NCBI RefSeq assembly: GCF_026340675.1
Contig: NZ_JAPEOX010000001.1
Span: 3,472,001 to 3,536,000 of the forward strand
DNA length: 64,000 nt
DNA from: Streptomyces sp. NBC_01264
Lineage (GTDB): Bacteria; Actinomycetota; Actinomycetes; Streptomycetales; Streptomycetaceae
Direction: 5' to 3'
Of the stretch, positions 48,622 to 59,200 are shown piece after piece. The translations under genes and the position numbers were made by a program. The first letter of the stretch is position 1. Each line of letters starts with the position of its first letter. A model generated the notes under the pieces. It had not been told where the DNA came from, made no database searches, and was given only the letters and a program-made list of their open reading frames with translations.

Positions 48622-50487
48622 CTACTTCTTCTTGCCGCCGGACTCGTCGCTGGACAGGACGGCGATGAAGGCCTCCTGGGGGACCTCCACGGAGCCGACC
48701 ATCTTCATGCGCTTCTTGCCTTCCTTCTGCTTCTCCAGCAGCTTCCGCTTACGGGAGATGTCACCGCCGTAGCACTTGGCGAGGACGTCCTTGCGGATGG
48801 CGCGGATGGTCTCGCGGGCGATGACGCGGGAGCCGACGGCCGCCTGGATCGGGATCTCGAAGGCCTGCCGCGGGATGAGTTCGCGCAGCTTGGCGACCAG
48901 TCGCACGCCGTAGGCGTAGGCGGCGTCCTTGTGGCAGACCGCGGAGAAGGCGTCGACCTTGTCGCCGTGCAGCAGGATGTCGACCTTGACCAGGCTGCCG
49001 GCCTGCTCGCCGGTGGGCTCGTAGTCGAGGGAGGCGTAACCGCGCGTCTTGGACTTCAGCTGGTCGAAGAAGTCGAAGACGATCTCCGCGAGCGGGAGCG
49101 TGTAGCGGATCTCGACCCGGTCCTCGGAGAGGTAGTCCATCCCGAGGAGGGTGCCGCGGCGCTGCTGGCAGAGCTCCATGATCGCGCCGATGAACTCGGA
49201 GGGCGCGAGCAGGGTGGCCCGTACGACCGGCTCGAACACGTCCCTGATCTTGCCCTCGGGGAACTCGCTCGGGTTGGTGACGGTGACCTCCTTGCCGTCC
49301 TCCAGGACGACGCGGTAGACCACGTTCGGCGCGGTGGCGATGAGGTCGAGGCCGAACTCGCGCTCCAGGCGCTCGCGGACCACGTCCAGGTGCAGCAGGC
49401 CGAGGAAGCCGACGCGGAAGCCGAAGCCCAGCGCCGCCGAGGTCTCCGGCTCGTAGACCAGCGCGGCGTCGTTGAGCTGGAGCTTGTCCAGGGCCTCGCG
49501 CAGGTCCGGGTAGTCCGAACCGTCGAGCGGGTACAGGCCCGAGAAGACCATCGGGCGCGGGTCCTTGTAGCCGCCGAGGGCCTCGGTCGCGCCGTTGTTC
49601 AGGCTGGTGATGGTGTCACCGACCTTGGACTGACGGACGTCCTTCACGCCGGTGATGATGTAGCCCACCTCGCCGACGCCGATGCCGTCGGCCGGGGTCA
49701 TCTCCGGGGAGGAGACACCGATCTCCAGGAGCTCGTGGGTGGCTCCGGTCGACATCATCCGGATGCGCTCGCGCTTGTTGAGCTGGCCGTCGACCACACG
49801 CACGTACGTCACGACGCCGCGGTACGAGTCGTAGACGGAGTCGAAGATCATCGCGCGGGCCGGGGCGTCCTTGGGACCGACCGGGGCCGGGACCGTGGCG
49901 ACGATCTTGTCGAGCAGCACGTCCACGCCGAGACCGGTCTTCGCCGAGACGCGCAGGACGTCCTCGGGCTGGCAGCCGACCAGGTTCGCGAGCTCCTCGG
50001 CGAACTTCTCCGGCTGGGCGGCCGGCAGGTCGATCTTGTTCAGGACCGGGACGATCGCCAGGTCCTTCTCCATCGCGAGGTACAGGTTGGCGAGGGTCTG
50101 CGCCTCGATGCCCTGGGCCGCGTCCACCAGGAGGACCGTGCCCTCGCACGCCGCCAGGGAGCGCGAGACCTCGTAGGTGAAGTCGACGTGCCCAGGGGTG
50201 TCGATCATGTTGAGGACGTGGGTCCTGCCCTGGTCCTCGCCCGTGTTCGGCGCCCAGGGCAGCCGGACGGCCTGGGACTTGATCGTGATGCCGCGCTCAC
50301 GCTCGATGTCCATGCGGTCGAGGTACTGGGCGCGCATCTGCCGCGAGTCCACCACACCGGTGAGCTGGAGCATCCGGTCGGCAAGCGTCGACTTGCCGTG
50401 GTCGATGTGCGCGATGATGCAGAAGTTGCGGATCAGCGCCGGGTCGGTACGGCTCGGCTCGGGCACGTGGCTGGGGATCGCGGGCAC
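48622..50487 (-). CDS. lepA: Elongation factor 4 (LepA)
   Basis: A 621-residue ribosomal translocase-like GTPase that acts on stalled ribosomes. G1 [11 protein letters not shown]3 DTPGHVDF and G4 NKIDLPAA are intact, and the unique LepA C-terminal domain ends in [25 protein letters not shown] 50487 is the start. It is divergent from rpsT, the standard Streptomyces arrangement. Confidence 0.97.
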   Translation of the reverse strand: MPAIPSHVPEPSRTDPALIRNFCIIAHIDHGKSTLADRMLQLTGVVDSRQMRAQYLDRMDIERERGITIKSQAVRLPWAPNTGEDQGRTHVLNMIDTPGHVDFTYEVSRSLAACEGTVLLVDAAQGIEAQTLANLYLAMEKDLAIVPVLNKIDLPAAQPEKFAEELANLVGCQPEDVLRVSAKTGLGVDVLLDKIVATVPAPVGPKDAPARAMIFDSVYDSYRGVVTYVRVVDGQLNKRERIRMMSTGATHELLEIGVSSPEMTPADGIGVGEVGYIITGVKDVRQSKVGDTITSLNNGATEALGGYKDPRPMVFSGLYPLDGSDYPDLREALDKLQLNDAALVYEPETSAALGFGFRVGFLGLLHLDVVRERLEREFGLDLIATAPNVVYRVVLEDGKEVTVTNPSEFPEGKIRDVFEPVVRATLLAPSEFIGAIMELCQQRRGTLLGMDYLSEDRVEIRYTLPLAEIVFDFFDQLKSKTRGYASLDYEPTGEQAGSLVKVDILLHGDKVDAFSAVCHKDAAYAYGVRLVAKLRELIPRQAFEIPIQAAVGSRVIARETIRAIRKDVLAKCYGGDISRKRKLLEKQKEGKKRMKMVGSVEVPQEAFIAVLSSDESGGKKK

Positions 50488-50630
50488 GCAGTGTCCTGAT
50501 TCTCGGGTCGCAGTCGGAACGAAGTGTGGGCGTCGGTCTGCGCGAAACCAGATCTGGTCGGGTCTAGGCCATCTCTTTCGGATCTATACGCAGACTCCCA
50601 TGGTCCCATGAACCGGAGAGTGCGCTCGGT

Positions 50631-50660
50631 TTGGGCCGGTCGGACGGCAGCTGGTAACCT
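50631..50660 (+). promoter_or_regulatory. Candidate rpsT promoter
   Basis: TTGGGC at 50631-50636 and TAACCT at 50655-50660 are spaced by 18 bases, about 80 bases before the rpsT start. Confidence 0.5.
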
Positions 50661-50741
50661 GAGCAGCTGTGTCTCGTGTGCCCTCTAGCTCTACGGGACG
50701 CAATCCGAAGATCAAATCTCTGAACCTGCAAAGGCTCTTTC

Positions 50742-51008
50742 GTGGCGAACATCAAGTCCCAGGTCAAGCGCAACAAGACGAACGAGAAGGCTCGCCTTCG
50801 CAACAAGGCCGTCAAGTCCTCGCTCAAGACCGCCATCCGCAAGGCCCGTGAGGCCGTCGTCGCCGGTGACGTCGAGAAGGCCACCGTGGCTTCCCGCGCC
50901 GCTTCCCGCGCGCTCGACAAGGCCGTCTCGAAGGGTGTCATCCACAAGAACGCCGCCGCCAACAAGAAGTCGGCGCTGGCGACCAAGGTTGCCTCCCTTC
51001 AGGGCTGA
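50742..51008 (+). CDS. rpsT: 30S ribosomal protein S20
   Basis: An 88-residue, highly basic protein starting [22 protein letters not shown] and ending [16 protein letters not shown]. It binds 16S rRNA early in 30S assembly. GTG 50742 is preceded by AAAGG. The codon use, with high AAG and no rare codons, differs from the surroundings, as expected for a highly expressed gene. Confidence 0.97.
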   Translation: MANIKSQVKRNKTNEKARLRNKAVKSSLKTAIRKAREAVVAGDVEKATVASRAASRALDKAVSKGVIHKNAAANKKSALATKVASLQG

Positions 51009-51960
51009 GCCACTGATGTGATCGCCGGGCAGGGATCCAGCGGGCCCTCTCTCCCGCTCCCGACCGGCACTCCGCGCCGCACACGAAGCGTTCGCCACGC
51101 GGGTGCGGCGCACCCCGAGAAGTAACCGCAGGCCCCGACCGCCACCCTTCCCCAGGACAGCGACCGGGGCCTTCGGCATGCCCGGGGCCTTCGGCACCCC
51201 CAGGGCCTCACGCCGGCCCGGGGCTCCCGCGACGCCGGACTCCACGCGACGTCGGACTCCACGCAACGCCGGGACTCCACGTGGCCCCGGGCCGTACGGG
51301 CACCTGGCCATGCGGAGAGTGCGGTCGTACGAGGCCCCTCGCCATGCGGAGTACGGCTGTACGGGACCCCTGGCCATGCCGAGTGCGGCCGTACGGGACC
51401 CCTGCGCCAAACCGGGCTCTGCCCCCCTACCGGGCCCGGGTCGGTACGGCCCACCCCGGACGGCACGGCCAACCCGAGCGGCACCCAGCCGTACCGGCCC
51501 CGGGCCCGACGAGCACTGGACTATCCGAAGGTCGGGCGGCACGGGCGGCTCGGCCCACCAAGGCCCAAGGCGGCACAGGCGGCTACGGCCACCCCAGGCG
51601 GCACGACCAACCCCTTCGACAGGCGGGACCAGCCGTACCGACGGCGAGCCCGACGAGCACTGGACGGTCCGAAAGCCGGGGCGGCATGGGCAGCTTGGCC
51701 CGCCGAAGCCCGGGGGCACAGGCGGCTCGGCCGCCCGGAGCTCTGCGGCCACACGGGCCATACGCGTACCAAGCCGTACGGGGCTCCGGGCCGCCAGGGC
51801 CGGGCCGCCCGAGGGCCCGAACCTGGGGAACGCCCCGAACCCGGGACCTGGGCCCTGCGGAGCCCTCGACCACCCCGCCCAAGGCCTACCGCCCCCGACC
51901 TCCTGGCCGCACGGGGCCCGGGCCCGTCAGGGAGCGGGAGGCTCCGTCGACGCGGGCCCC
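51009..51960. repeat. Gene-free region with degenerate repeats
   Basis: About 950 bases without a convincing gene. Three copies of a roughly 33-base unit starting GCCATGCGGAG lie at 51307, 51341 and 51373. CCCGACGAGCACTGGAC is repeated at 51505 and 51649, with similar sequence for about 50 bases after each. A hairpin GCGCCGCAC/GTGCGGCGC (51074-51111) may terminate rpsT. Frames here give Arg/Pro-rich products without family features. Confidence 0.7.
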
Positions 51961-52617
51961 TCAGCCCGGCTCGGCCGGCTCGGGAGGGCTTTCGGGCGTG
52001 ACGGGCCGGGCCGAGACCGCGGCGAGGACGGTGGCCGTGAGGATCTCCGGCGCCTCGACGGGGGTCATCCGTCCGGCCTGGACCTCGGCGGCGGCCGCGT
52101 GGACCAGGTTGTAGACGACCGTGACCAGCCAGTCGGCGGGCAAGTCGGCGCGCACCTCACCGCTGTCCCGGCCACGGCCGATCAGCCGGCGGACGGGAGC
52201 GAGGATCCGGTCGTGGCGCTCGCGCAACCGCTCCGGCGGCAACGCCGCGGAGACGGCCGCGAACACCGCGGAGTGCCGGTCGAGGACCCGCCACGAGCTG
52301 CGCATGAGAACCCCGAGGGCCTCCTCCACTCCGCCCTCACCACCCTCACCACCCCCACCGCCCCCACCACCCTCGCCACCGAGCGGCTCCAGCGTCGCCG
52401 CGGCCTCGTCGACGGCCCGGTCGAGGGCGGCATCGAGGAGGGCTTCGCGGGTCGGGAAGTGCGAGTAGAGCGTGACGCGGCTGACCCCGGCGGCGCGGGC
52501 GATCGCGGCCATGCTCGCCTGCGGATCGGCGAGGAAACAGTCCAGGCCCGCGTCGACGATCGCGGCGGTGTTGCGCTCGGCGTCTGCGCGGCGGGGGCGG
52601 GGTGCGTCGGAGACCAT
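51961..52617 (-). CDS. TetR family regulator
   Basis: A 218-residue repressor. The HTH reads SMAAIARAAGVSRVTLYSHFPTREALLDAAL. Between the DNA-binding and ligand domains lies a run of mainly glycine (about residues 82-95, GGEGGGGGGGGEGGEGG) encoded by a triplet repeat. The C-terminus PEPAEPG is written by a 9-bp tandem repeat. It is divergent from an MFS gene with two inverted-repeat operators between. Confidence 0.88.
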   Translation of the reverse strand: MVSDAPRPRRADAERNTAAIVDAGLDCFLADPQASMAAIARAAGVSRVTLYSHFPTREALLDAALDRAVDEAAATLEPLGGEGGGGGGGGEGGEGGVEEALGVLMRSSWRVLDRHSAVFAAVSAALPPERLRERHDRILAPVRRLIGRGRDSGEVRADLPADWLVTVVYNLVHAAAAEVQAGRMTPVEAPEILTATVLAAVSARPVTPESPPEPAEPG

Positions 52618-52627
52618 GCCCGCAAAC

Positions 52628-52691
52628 TTAACACCACTGTTCACATTCCCCGAGCAAGGCCGCATACTCAATCCCTAACACCCCTGTTAAC
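52628..52691. promoter_or_regulatory. MFS promoter with two TetR operators
   Basis: TAACA-CCAC-TGTT at 52629-52641 (imperfect) and TAACA-CCCC-TGTTA at 52676-52689 (perfect) flank TTCACA (52640-52645) and CATACT (52663-52668), which are spaced by 17 bases. The arrangement predicts repression of the MFS gene, and probably of the tetR gene itself. Confidence 0.72.
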
Positions 52692-52709
52692 TTTAGGAGC
52701 GGCCTCGCC

Positions 52710-54107
52710 ATGCCCCCACACGCCCCACACACGCAGAACCAGAACCAGAACCGAGCCAAGGACGCACACCCCCACCCGAACCCCCACCCACGCCGCCGCT
52801 CCCTCCTCGTCCTCCTCTGCCTGGCCCAGTTCATGCTCATCGCCGACGTCACCGTCGTGAACGTCGCCCTCCCCGCCATCGGCGCCGACCTCTCCCTCTC
52901 CGGCCCCGGCCTGACCTGGATCGTGACGGCGTACACCCTGTTCTTCGGCGCCCTCCTGCTGGCCGGCGGGCGGCTCGCGGACCGCTTCGGTGCGGTGCGG
53001 ACGTTCCTGACGGGGCTGGCCCTCTTCACCGCCGCCTCGGCGGCCTCCGGGCTCGCGGTGGACGCCGCCACACTGATCACGGCCCGCTCCGTACAGGGCG
53101 TCGGTGCGGCACTGCTCTCGCCGGCCGCCCTGTCCCTGGTCACGACCCTGTTCCAGGGCCCGGCCCGGCACCGCGCCCTCGGCGCATGGGCGGCGATCGG
53201 CGGCACCGGCGCGGCCCTCGGGGTCCTGCTCGGCGGGATCCTCACCGCCGGACCCGGCTGGCGCTGGATCTTCTACCTCAACCTGCCCGTCGGCGCGCTC
53301 GCCCTCCTCGGAGTCCCGCTCCTGCTCGGCCGCCCGCTCCCCGCCACCCGCGCCCCGGCAGGCACCGCCCACCGCACACCGGTGAACGTGTCGGCGATCC
53401 TCCTGCCGACCGTGGCCGCTGCCGCACTCGTCTACGGCCTCACCGAACGCTCCTGGCTCCCCACCCTCGGCGCCCTGGCCGTGTCGATCCTCCTGATCGC
53501 CACGCAACGCCGTTCCCCCACCCCCCTGATGCCCCCCGCCATGCCGGGCCGACGCTCCCTCCTGGGCGGCAGCACGGTGATGCTGGGGGCGGCGGGCCTA
53601 CTCGTGACCGGGTTCTACCTGAGCTCCCTGCACATCCAGCATTCCCTCGGGCACAGCCCCCTGGTCACCGGTCTGGCCTTCCTCCCGGCGGCGGTGGCCG
53701 CCACCGCGGGCGCGCACCTGGGCTCCCGGCTGCTCCCCCGCTCCGGCTGGCGCCCGGTCGGCGCGACGGCGTTCACCGTGGCCGCCGCGGGCGCGGCCCT
53801 GACCGCCCTGGGCGGCCTCTGGTCGGGCCTGGTCCCCGGCTTCGCCCTGCTGGCCCTCGGACTCGGCGCGGCGTTCGTGTGCGCCACCACCTCGGCCCTG
53901 TCCGAAGTGGGCCCGGCCCACACCGGCCTGGCCTCCGGCCTGGTCGGCACCTCGCACGAACTGGGCGCGGCCATCGCCATCTCCGCCCTGGCTTCAGCCG
54001 ACTTCACGACCCTCGCCTACCCAGCCTTGGCCCTGGCCCTGGCCATCCCCCTACTCCTCCCCAAGGGCCACCCCGACCCCACCTCCACCCAACCCATGGC
54101 CCACTGA
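52710..54107 (+). CDS. DHA2-type MFS multidrug exporter
   Basis: A 465-residue exporter. A His/Pro/Asn-rich cytoplasmic N-terminus (HTQNQNQNRAKDAHPHPN) precedes TM1. LIADVTVVNVALPAIG is the DHA2 signature and LAGGRLADRFGAVR is motif A. AGGAG lies 12 bases before the ATG. It is divergent from a TetR gene that likely represses it. The pattern is that of an inducible antibiotic export pair. The substrate is unknown. Confidence 0.9.
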   Translation: MPPHAPHTQNQNQNRAKDAHPHPNPHPRRRSLLVLLCLAQFMLIADVTVVNVALPAIGADLSLSGPGLTWIVTAYTLFFGALLLAGGRLADRFGAVRTFLTGLALFTAASAASGLAVDAATLITARSVQGVGAALLSPAALSLVTTLFQGPARHRALGAWAAIGGTGAALGVLLGGILTAGPGWRWIFYLNLPVGALALLGVPLLLGRPLPATRAPAGTAHRTPVNVSAILLPTVAAAALVYGLTERSWLPTLGALAVSILLIATQRRSPTPLMPPAMPGRRSLLGGSTVMLGAAGLLVTGFYLSSLHIQHSLGHSPLVTGLAFLPAAVAATAGAHLGSRLLPRSGWRPVGATAFTVAAAGAALTALGGLWSGLVPGFALLALGLGAAFVCATTSALSEVGPAHTGLASGLVGTSHELGAAIAISALASADFTTLAYPALALALAIPLLLPKGHPDPTSTQPMAH

Positions 54108-54655
54108 CCCACCCACCCCACCCCCGGCCACTTCAGCCGGGGCCAAGAAAAGCCCTCTCAGCCATACGGCGTCGGAGCCCCAAACCCGAGTCGGACCCCA
54201 GCGGCCCCGACACCCGCCCGGCCCTCAAAGCGCGGCATCCAGCCCCTTCCAGCCGTCCAGCATCCGAGGCCCCAGGTCCGGGGGCGCAGCCCCAGGGGGG
54301 TCCGGGGGCGCAGCCCGATGCCCCGCTTTTCAGCCCGTCCGGCGTTTGAGGACCGGGTCCGGGCGGAGCCCGGGGAACGGTGGAAGGGCGGGTAGGGGAC
54401 TCCGCCCCGCAGGCAGCCCACCCGCACCGGCCCACCCACCGGCGTCGACAGACCGCCCCCGCAACACGGCCGGGCGACAGCCGTCAGAGCACAGCCGCCC
54501 GTGCCCCGAACCCCCGGACCCACGACCCAGAGGGTTCAGTGCCCGGCGCCGGCCCGGAAACGGCCTCCCGCGTACTGGACGCACTCGGGCGCCACGGCAC
54601 TGCGGCGAGGCCCGGCACCGGAGCCCGCGGGCCAGGCAAATCCGAAAGGGACGGC
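54108..54655. repeat. Gene-free region with one dispersed repeat copy
   Basis: No gene is recognised. CAGCCCGTCCGGCGTTTGAG, a variant of the element at 33866, starts at 54331. It is followed by the associated GGAACGGTGGAAGGGCGGGT segment near 54373, also found in inverted form near 62000. This suggests a composite repeat. Confidence 0.75.
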
Positions 54656-55648
54656 CTAGCCCCGCCGGGCCCGTGCCGCGCGGGCGACCGCGACGACCGC
54701 CTTCTCCAGGGCGTACTCCGGGTCGTCACCCCCGCCCTTGACCCCCGCATCCGCATCCGCCACCGCCCGCAGCGCGTCCGCGACACCATCCGCCGACCAC
54801 CCCCGCATCTGCTGCCGCACCCGGTCGATCTTCCACGGCGGCATGCCGAGATCCCGCGCGAGGTCCCCGGGGCGGGCCCCCCGCGGGGCCGAGGCCAGTT
54901 TCCCGATCGCCCGTACCGCCTGGGCCAGCGCACTGGTGATCAGGACGGGAGCCACACCGGTGGACAGGGACCAGCGCAAGGCCTCCAGAGCCTCCGCCGC
55001 GCGCCCCTCCACCGCCCGGTCCGCGACGGTGAAGCTCGAAGCCTCGGCCCGGCCGGTGTAGTAGCGGCCGACGATCGACTCGTCGATCGTGCCCTCGACG
55101 TCCGCGCACAGCTGCGCCGCCGCGCTCGCGAGCTCCCGCAGGTCGCTGCCGATGGCGTCGACCAGCGTCTGGCAGGCCTCGGGCGTGGCCGAACGGCCCA
55201 GCGTCCGGAACTCTCCCCGCACGAACGCCATCCGGTCCGCCGGCTTCGTCATCTTCGGGCAGGCGATCTCACGGGCACCCGCCTTCCGCGCCGCGTCCAG
55301 CAGACCCTTGCCCTTGACCCCGCCCGCGTGCAGGAGGACGAGGGCGATCTCCTCGAAGGGCGCTCCGAGGTACGCCTTGACCTCCTTGACCGTGTCGGCC
55401 GAGAGGTCCTGCGCATTGCGCACGACGAGCACCTTGCGCTCCGAGAAGAGCGAGGGGCTGGTCAACTCGGCCAGGGTGCCGGGCTGGAGCTGTTCGGAGG
55501 TGAGGTCACGCACGTCCGTGTCGGCATCGGCGGCTCGCGCCGCCGTCACGACCTCCCGCACGGCGCGGTCGAGTAGCAGGTCCTCCTGCCCCACCGCGAG
55601 GGTGATCGGGGCAAGCGGATCGTCGGTGGAATTCTTCCTGGTGGCCAT
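54656..55648 (-). CDS. holA: DNA polymerase III subunit delta
   Basis: A 330-residue clamp-loader subunit. ITLAVGQEDLLLDRAVREVV starts the domain, VVRNAQDLSADT and VGRYYTGRAEASSF follow, and the C-terminal collar domain ends near ALEKAVVAVARAARARRG. ATG 55648 is used; 55657 and 55660 are alternatives. Its position downstream of comEC is conserved. Confidence 0.93.
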   Translation of the reverse strand: MATRKNSTDDPLAPITLAVGQEDLLLDRAVREVVTAARAADADTDVRDLTSEQLQPGTLAELTSPSLFSERKVLVVRNAQDLSADTVKEVKAYLGAPFEEIALVLLHAGGVKGKGLLDAARKAGAREIACPKMTKPADRMAFVRGEFRTLGRSATPEACQTLVDAIGSDLRELASAAAQLCADVEGTIDESIVGRYYTGRAEASSFTVADRAVEGRAAEALEALRWSLSTGVAPVLITSALAQAVRAIGKLASAPRGARPGDLARDLGMPPWKIDRVRQQMRGWSADGVADALRAVADADAGVKGGGDDPEYALEKAVVAVARAARARRG

Positions 55649-55721
55649 CGCCTCCAGCATCCCACGCCGCACTGACAGACCCTCGCGGCCCGGCCCTTCC
55701 CCCATGGCCGAGAATGTCCGG

Positions 55722-55964
55722 GTGAACGTGCGACATGTACTGGTCCTGCCCGACCGCGACGCCGCCGAGGAGGTGGCGCGCGAGGTCGTCGACCGCTTCG
55801 GCCTCCCGGAGGAACCGCAGCTGGTCCGCGACGCCCTCGCCGGTGAGGACGACGCCGAGGACGCCCAGTGGCTGGTGGTCGTCGAGGACCCGCGCGAACA
55901 GCTGGACGCCACGGCCCTGGACGAGCTCGCCACCGAGTACGACGGCTGGCTCGAAGCCCCGTAG
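55722..55964 (+). CDS. Conserved small acidic hypothetical protein
   Basis: An 80-residue protein MNVRHVLVLPDRDAAEEVARE... with ALAGEDDAEDAQWLVVVEDP in the middle. It looks like a small ferredoxin-fold-like protein conserved beside holA in Streptomyces. GTG 55722 is taken as the start; an in-frame ATG at 55704 would add six residues. The function is unknown. Confidence 0.7.
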   Translation: MNVRHVLVLPDRDAAEEVAREVVDRFGLPEEPQLVRDALAGEDDAEDAQWLVVVEDPREQLDATALDELATEYDGWLEAP

Positions 55965-55977
55965 CTGCCCGGCTCCG

Positions 55978-56269
55978 TGTCGATCCTGGTGAGCGTGCCC
56001 TGTGCCGCGCTGCTCTCCGGATGCGGCGGCGGGGACGGGCCCGGATCGCCGCATACGGCGGGCGGGACTGGGACGTCAGCTGGAGCCGCACGTCGGAATT
56101 CAGCGGCATGTGGAAGGTGACGCTCAGCGGCACGGCCGGTACGGACCGGGCGCCCGTCCCGGTGACCGAGACGGTGACCTGGGAGGGCGAGCACTGGGTG
56201 ATGGCCCCGCTGGACGGAGTCGTACCCAGGCCCTCCGACGCTGCGGACACGACACCACCCGGCAGCTGA
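55978..56269 (+). pseudogene. Decayed lipoprotein gene
   Basis: A GTG-started frame gives MSILVSVPCAALLSGCGGG, a short signal with lipobox LLSGC, but soon runs into unrelated residues and stops. Another frame then gives a coherent tail, YGGRDWDVSWSRTSEFSGMW and TETVTWEGEHWVMAPLDGVV, ending at 56269. The parts look like one lipoprotein with an internal deletion and frameshift. Confidence 0.65.
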
Positions 56270-59200
56270 CCGCGCCTCCCTCGGCCTCCTGGCGTTCCCC
56301 CGCCGCGGCGGTCCGCGCATCCGGTGGATGTGCGGGCCGCCGCGGCACAGCCGCCGGCGGACCCCGCTCGGTCAGGCCTTGTGCACGACCTGCATGTCCA
56401 GGGTCACGTCCACGTTCGAACCGATCGCCGCGATCCCCTGCGCCAGCATGGACTGCCAGTTCAGCGTGAAGTCCTCGCGGTTCAGTTCGGCCGTCGCCCG
56501 GCAGGCCGCCCTCGGCTCGCCCTCCAGGCCCGTGCCCAGCCCCAGGTACTGGGTGTCCAGGGTGACGGACCGGCTGACCCCGTGGAGGGTGAGAGCGCCC
56601 GCCACGGACCAGCGGCTGCCGCTGCGGTGGATGAACCGCTCGCTGTAGAACTCCACCGTCGGGTGGCGGGCCGCGTCCAGGAAGTCCGCGGAGCGCAGGT
56701 GGTCGTCCCGCATCCGCAGCCCGGTGTCGATGCTCGCCGCGTCGATGATCACGCGCATGGAGGAGTCCTCCATGCGGTCGGCTATCCGCACCGCGCCGAC
56801 GAAGGTGTTGAACCGGCCGTTGATCCGGGCGAAGCCGATGTGCCGGGCCGAGAACCCGATCGAGGAATGCCCCGGGTCGAGCTCCCAGTGGCCCGGCTGC
56901 GGCAGCCGCGGCGGGTCCACCGGATCCAGGACGATCTCCCCGGTGCCCGGCTGCGCCGAGTCCCCCACCAGGGTCGCCCCGTGGAAGGGCGCGTACCCCT
57001 CGGCCGTGACGGCCAGCCGGTACTCGCCCTCCGGCACGGCCGCCGTGAACCCGCCGAACGGGTCGGTCTCCCCGCTGACGATCCGCCGGCCTATCGGGTC
57101 GGTCACCTCGAACGTGGCCTGCCGCACCGGCCGGTGGACCGCGTCGAGCACCCGGCAGCTGAGCAGCCGTGCGGTATGAGGAAGCGTCAGTGTCGCGGAT
57201 GTCTGGGGACTGGCGCTTCCCGCCGTCTCCATCCCCCGTCTGCGACTGAACATGGTTTATGCACCCCCGTGCTGTGTGGACTTGGACCGCTCTGGCGAAA
57301 ACGCATTCGATCATGCTGTCGGGTTGGGGGCAAACGGAGTGGTCACTCCTGGTATGCCCGGGACGGCCCCGTCGGCGAATGGCCGGGAACGCCCGCAGTC
57401 GCGGACCGCTGCCGGTGACGGCGACCGACCCGTCCTGGTCCGTGCGCAGCACGGCCGCGCCCAGCTCCCGCAGCCGGGCGAGCGTATCCGCCGCGGGGTG
57501 CCCGTACCTGTTCCCGGCGCCCACCGGGACGATCGCGAGGCGCGGCCGGATCCGCTCGTGCAGTCCGGGATCCTGATGGGCGCTGCCGTGGTGGGCGACC
57601 TTGAGGACGTCGACGGGCCCCAGTTCCGGATGGTTCCTCAGCAGAGCCTGCTGGGAGCCAGGTTCGAGGTCGCCGAGCAGGAGGAGGGTCAGGCCCGCGG
57701 CGCGCACCAGCAGGGCCACGCTCGCGTCGTTGGGCCCCTCGGGGAAGGCGTCCCCGGCCGGCCACAGCACCTGCCACTCCAGAGGCCCGGCCCGGCGCCG
57801 CTCCCCCTCCACGGCACGGACGAGGGGGGCTCCGGCCGCCGCGGCCGTCCGCCGCACGAACGCGGCCTGCCCGGGCGGTTCTTCCAGTCCGGTGACTTGC
57901 ACCACACCCACCGAGCGGCCCTTGAGCACCCCCGCCAACCCGCCCACGTGGTCGGCGTGAAAGTGCGTCAGCAAAATCAACGGAACCCTGCTCACACCCA
58001 GTTCCCTCAGGCACGCGTCCACCGGCCCCGGCTCGGGGCCCGCGTCCACCACCACCGCCGTACCCGGGCCGACCGCGAGGACGGCGGCGTCCCCCTGGCC
58101 CACCGCGCACTGGGTGTAGATCCAGTCGGGCGGCGGCCAGCCCCTGACCGTACGAGTGACCAGTGGCGGCCTGAGTACGGCGAGGATCAGCAGCACGGCC
58201 AGGGCGGAGGCGAGCCATCGTCCACGGCCGACCCGTCTGCCGAGCAGCACCGCCGCGAAGGTGGCCGCGGCGAGCAGCAACCCTCCGCCCACCCCGCCGG
58301 GCCAGCCCAGCTCCGCCCCGGGCAGTCCCGCCCCGGCCCGGGCCACGGCGGCGATCCACCCGGCGGGCACGCCCGCGCACCAGGCGAGCAGTTCGGACAC
58401 GGGCCGGCACACCGGGGCGGTCGCCAGCGCGGCGAACCCCAGGATCGTCGCGGGTCCCGCCGCCAGCTCCGCCAGCAGGTTGCAGGGAACCGCCACGAGG
58501 CTCACCCGGGCCGACAGCACCGCCACGACCGGCGCGCACACCGCCTGGGCCGCCGCGGCGGCCGCCAGCGCCTCGGCCAGGCGGGGCCGCATCCCGCGCC
58601 GAACCAGGGCCTCGCTCCACCGGGGAGCCAGCGTCAGCAGGGCCCCAGTGGCCAGGACGGAGAGGAGGAAGCCGTAGCTCCGGGCCAGCCAGGGGTCGTA
58701 GAGCACCAGGAGCAGGACGGCGGCGGCCAGTGCCGGGATCAGGGATCTGCGCCGCCCGGTGGCGATGGCCAGCAGGGTGACCGAGCCGCAGGCCGCCGCC
58801 CGCAGCACGCTGGGCTCCGGCCGGCACACCACCACGAAGGCCAGGGTCAGCGCCACCCCGCACAGGGCCGTCGCCCGCAGCGAGAGCCCGAGGCGCGGGG
58901 CGAGCCCGCCGCGCTCGGCCTGCTGCGCGCGGGCCGGTGCCCCGATGAGCAGGAAGAGCACCACGGTCAGGTTGGAGCCGGAGACGGCCAGCAGGTGCAG
59001 CAGATCGGTGGCGCGGAACGCGTCGTGCAGATCGGGCTCCACCCGGGAGGTGTCCCCGACCACCAGCCCGGGCAGCAGTGCCCTGGCGTCCGGGGCCAGC
59101 CCGTCGGTGACCTCGCGCAGCCCGGCCCGCAGCCGCCCGGCGATCCGCTGCACGGTGTCCGGCCCGCCGGTCACCCGTGGTGGGGTGTCCCCGGCCGGAC

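Noticed and set aside
51103..51960. Long open frames on both strands between rpsT and tetR
   Set aside because: The products are Arg/Pro/Gly-rich with repeats that follow DNA-level duplications. No conserved domain was found.
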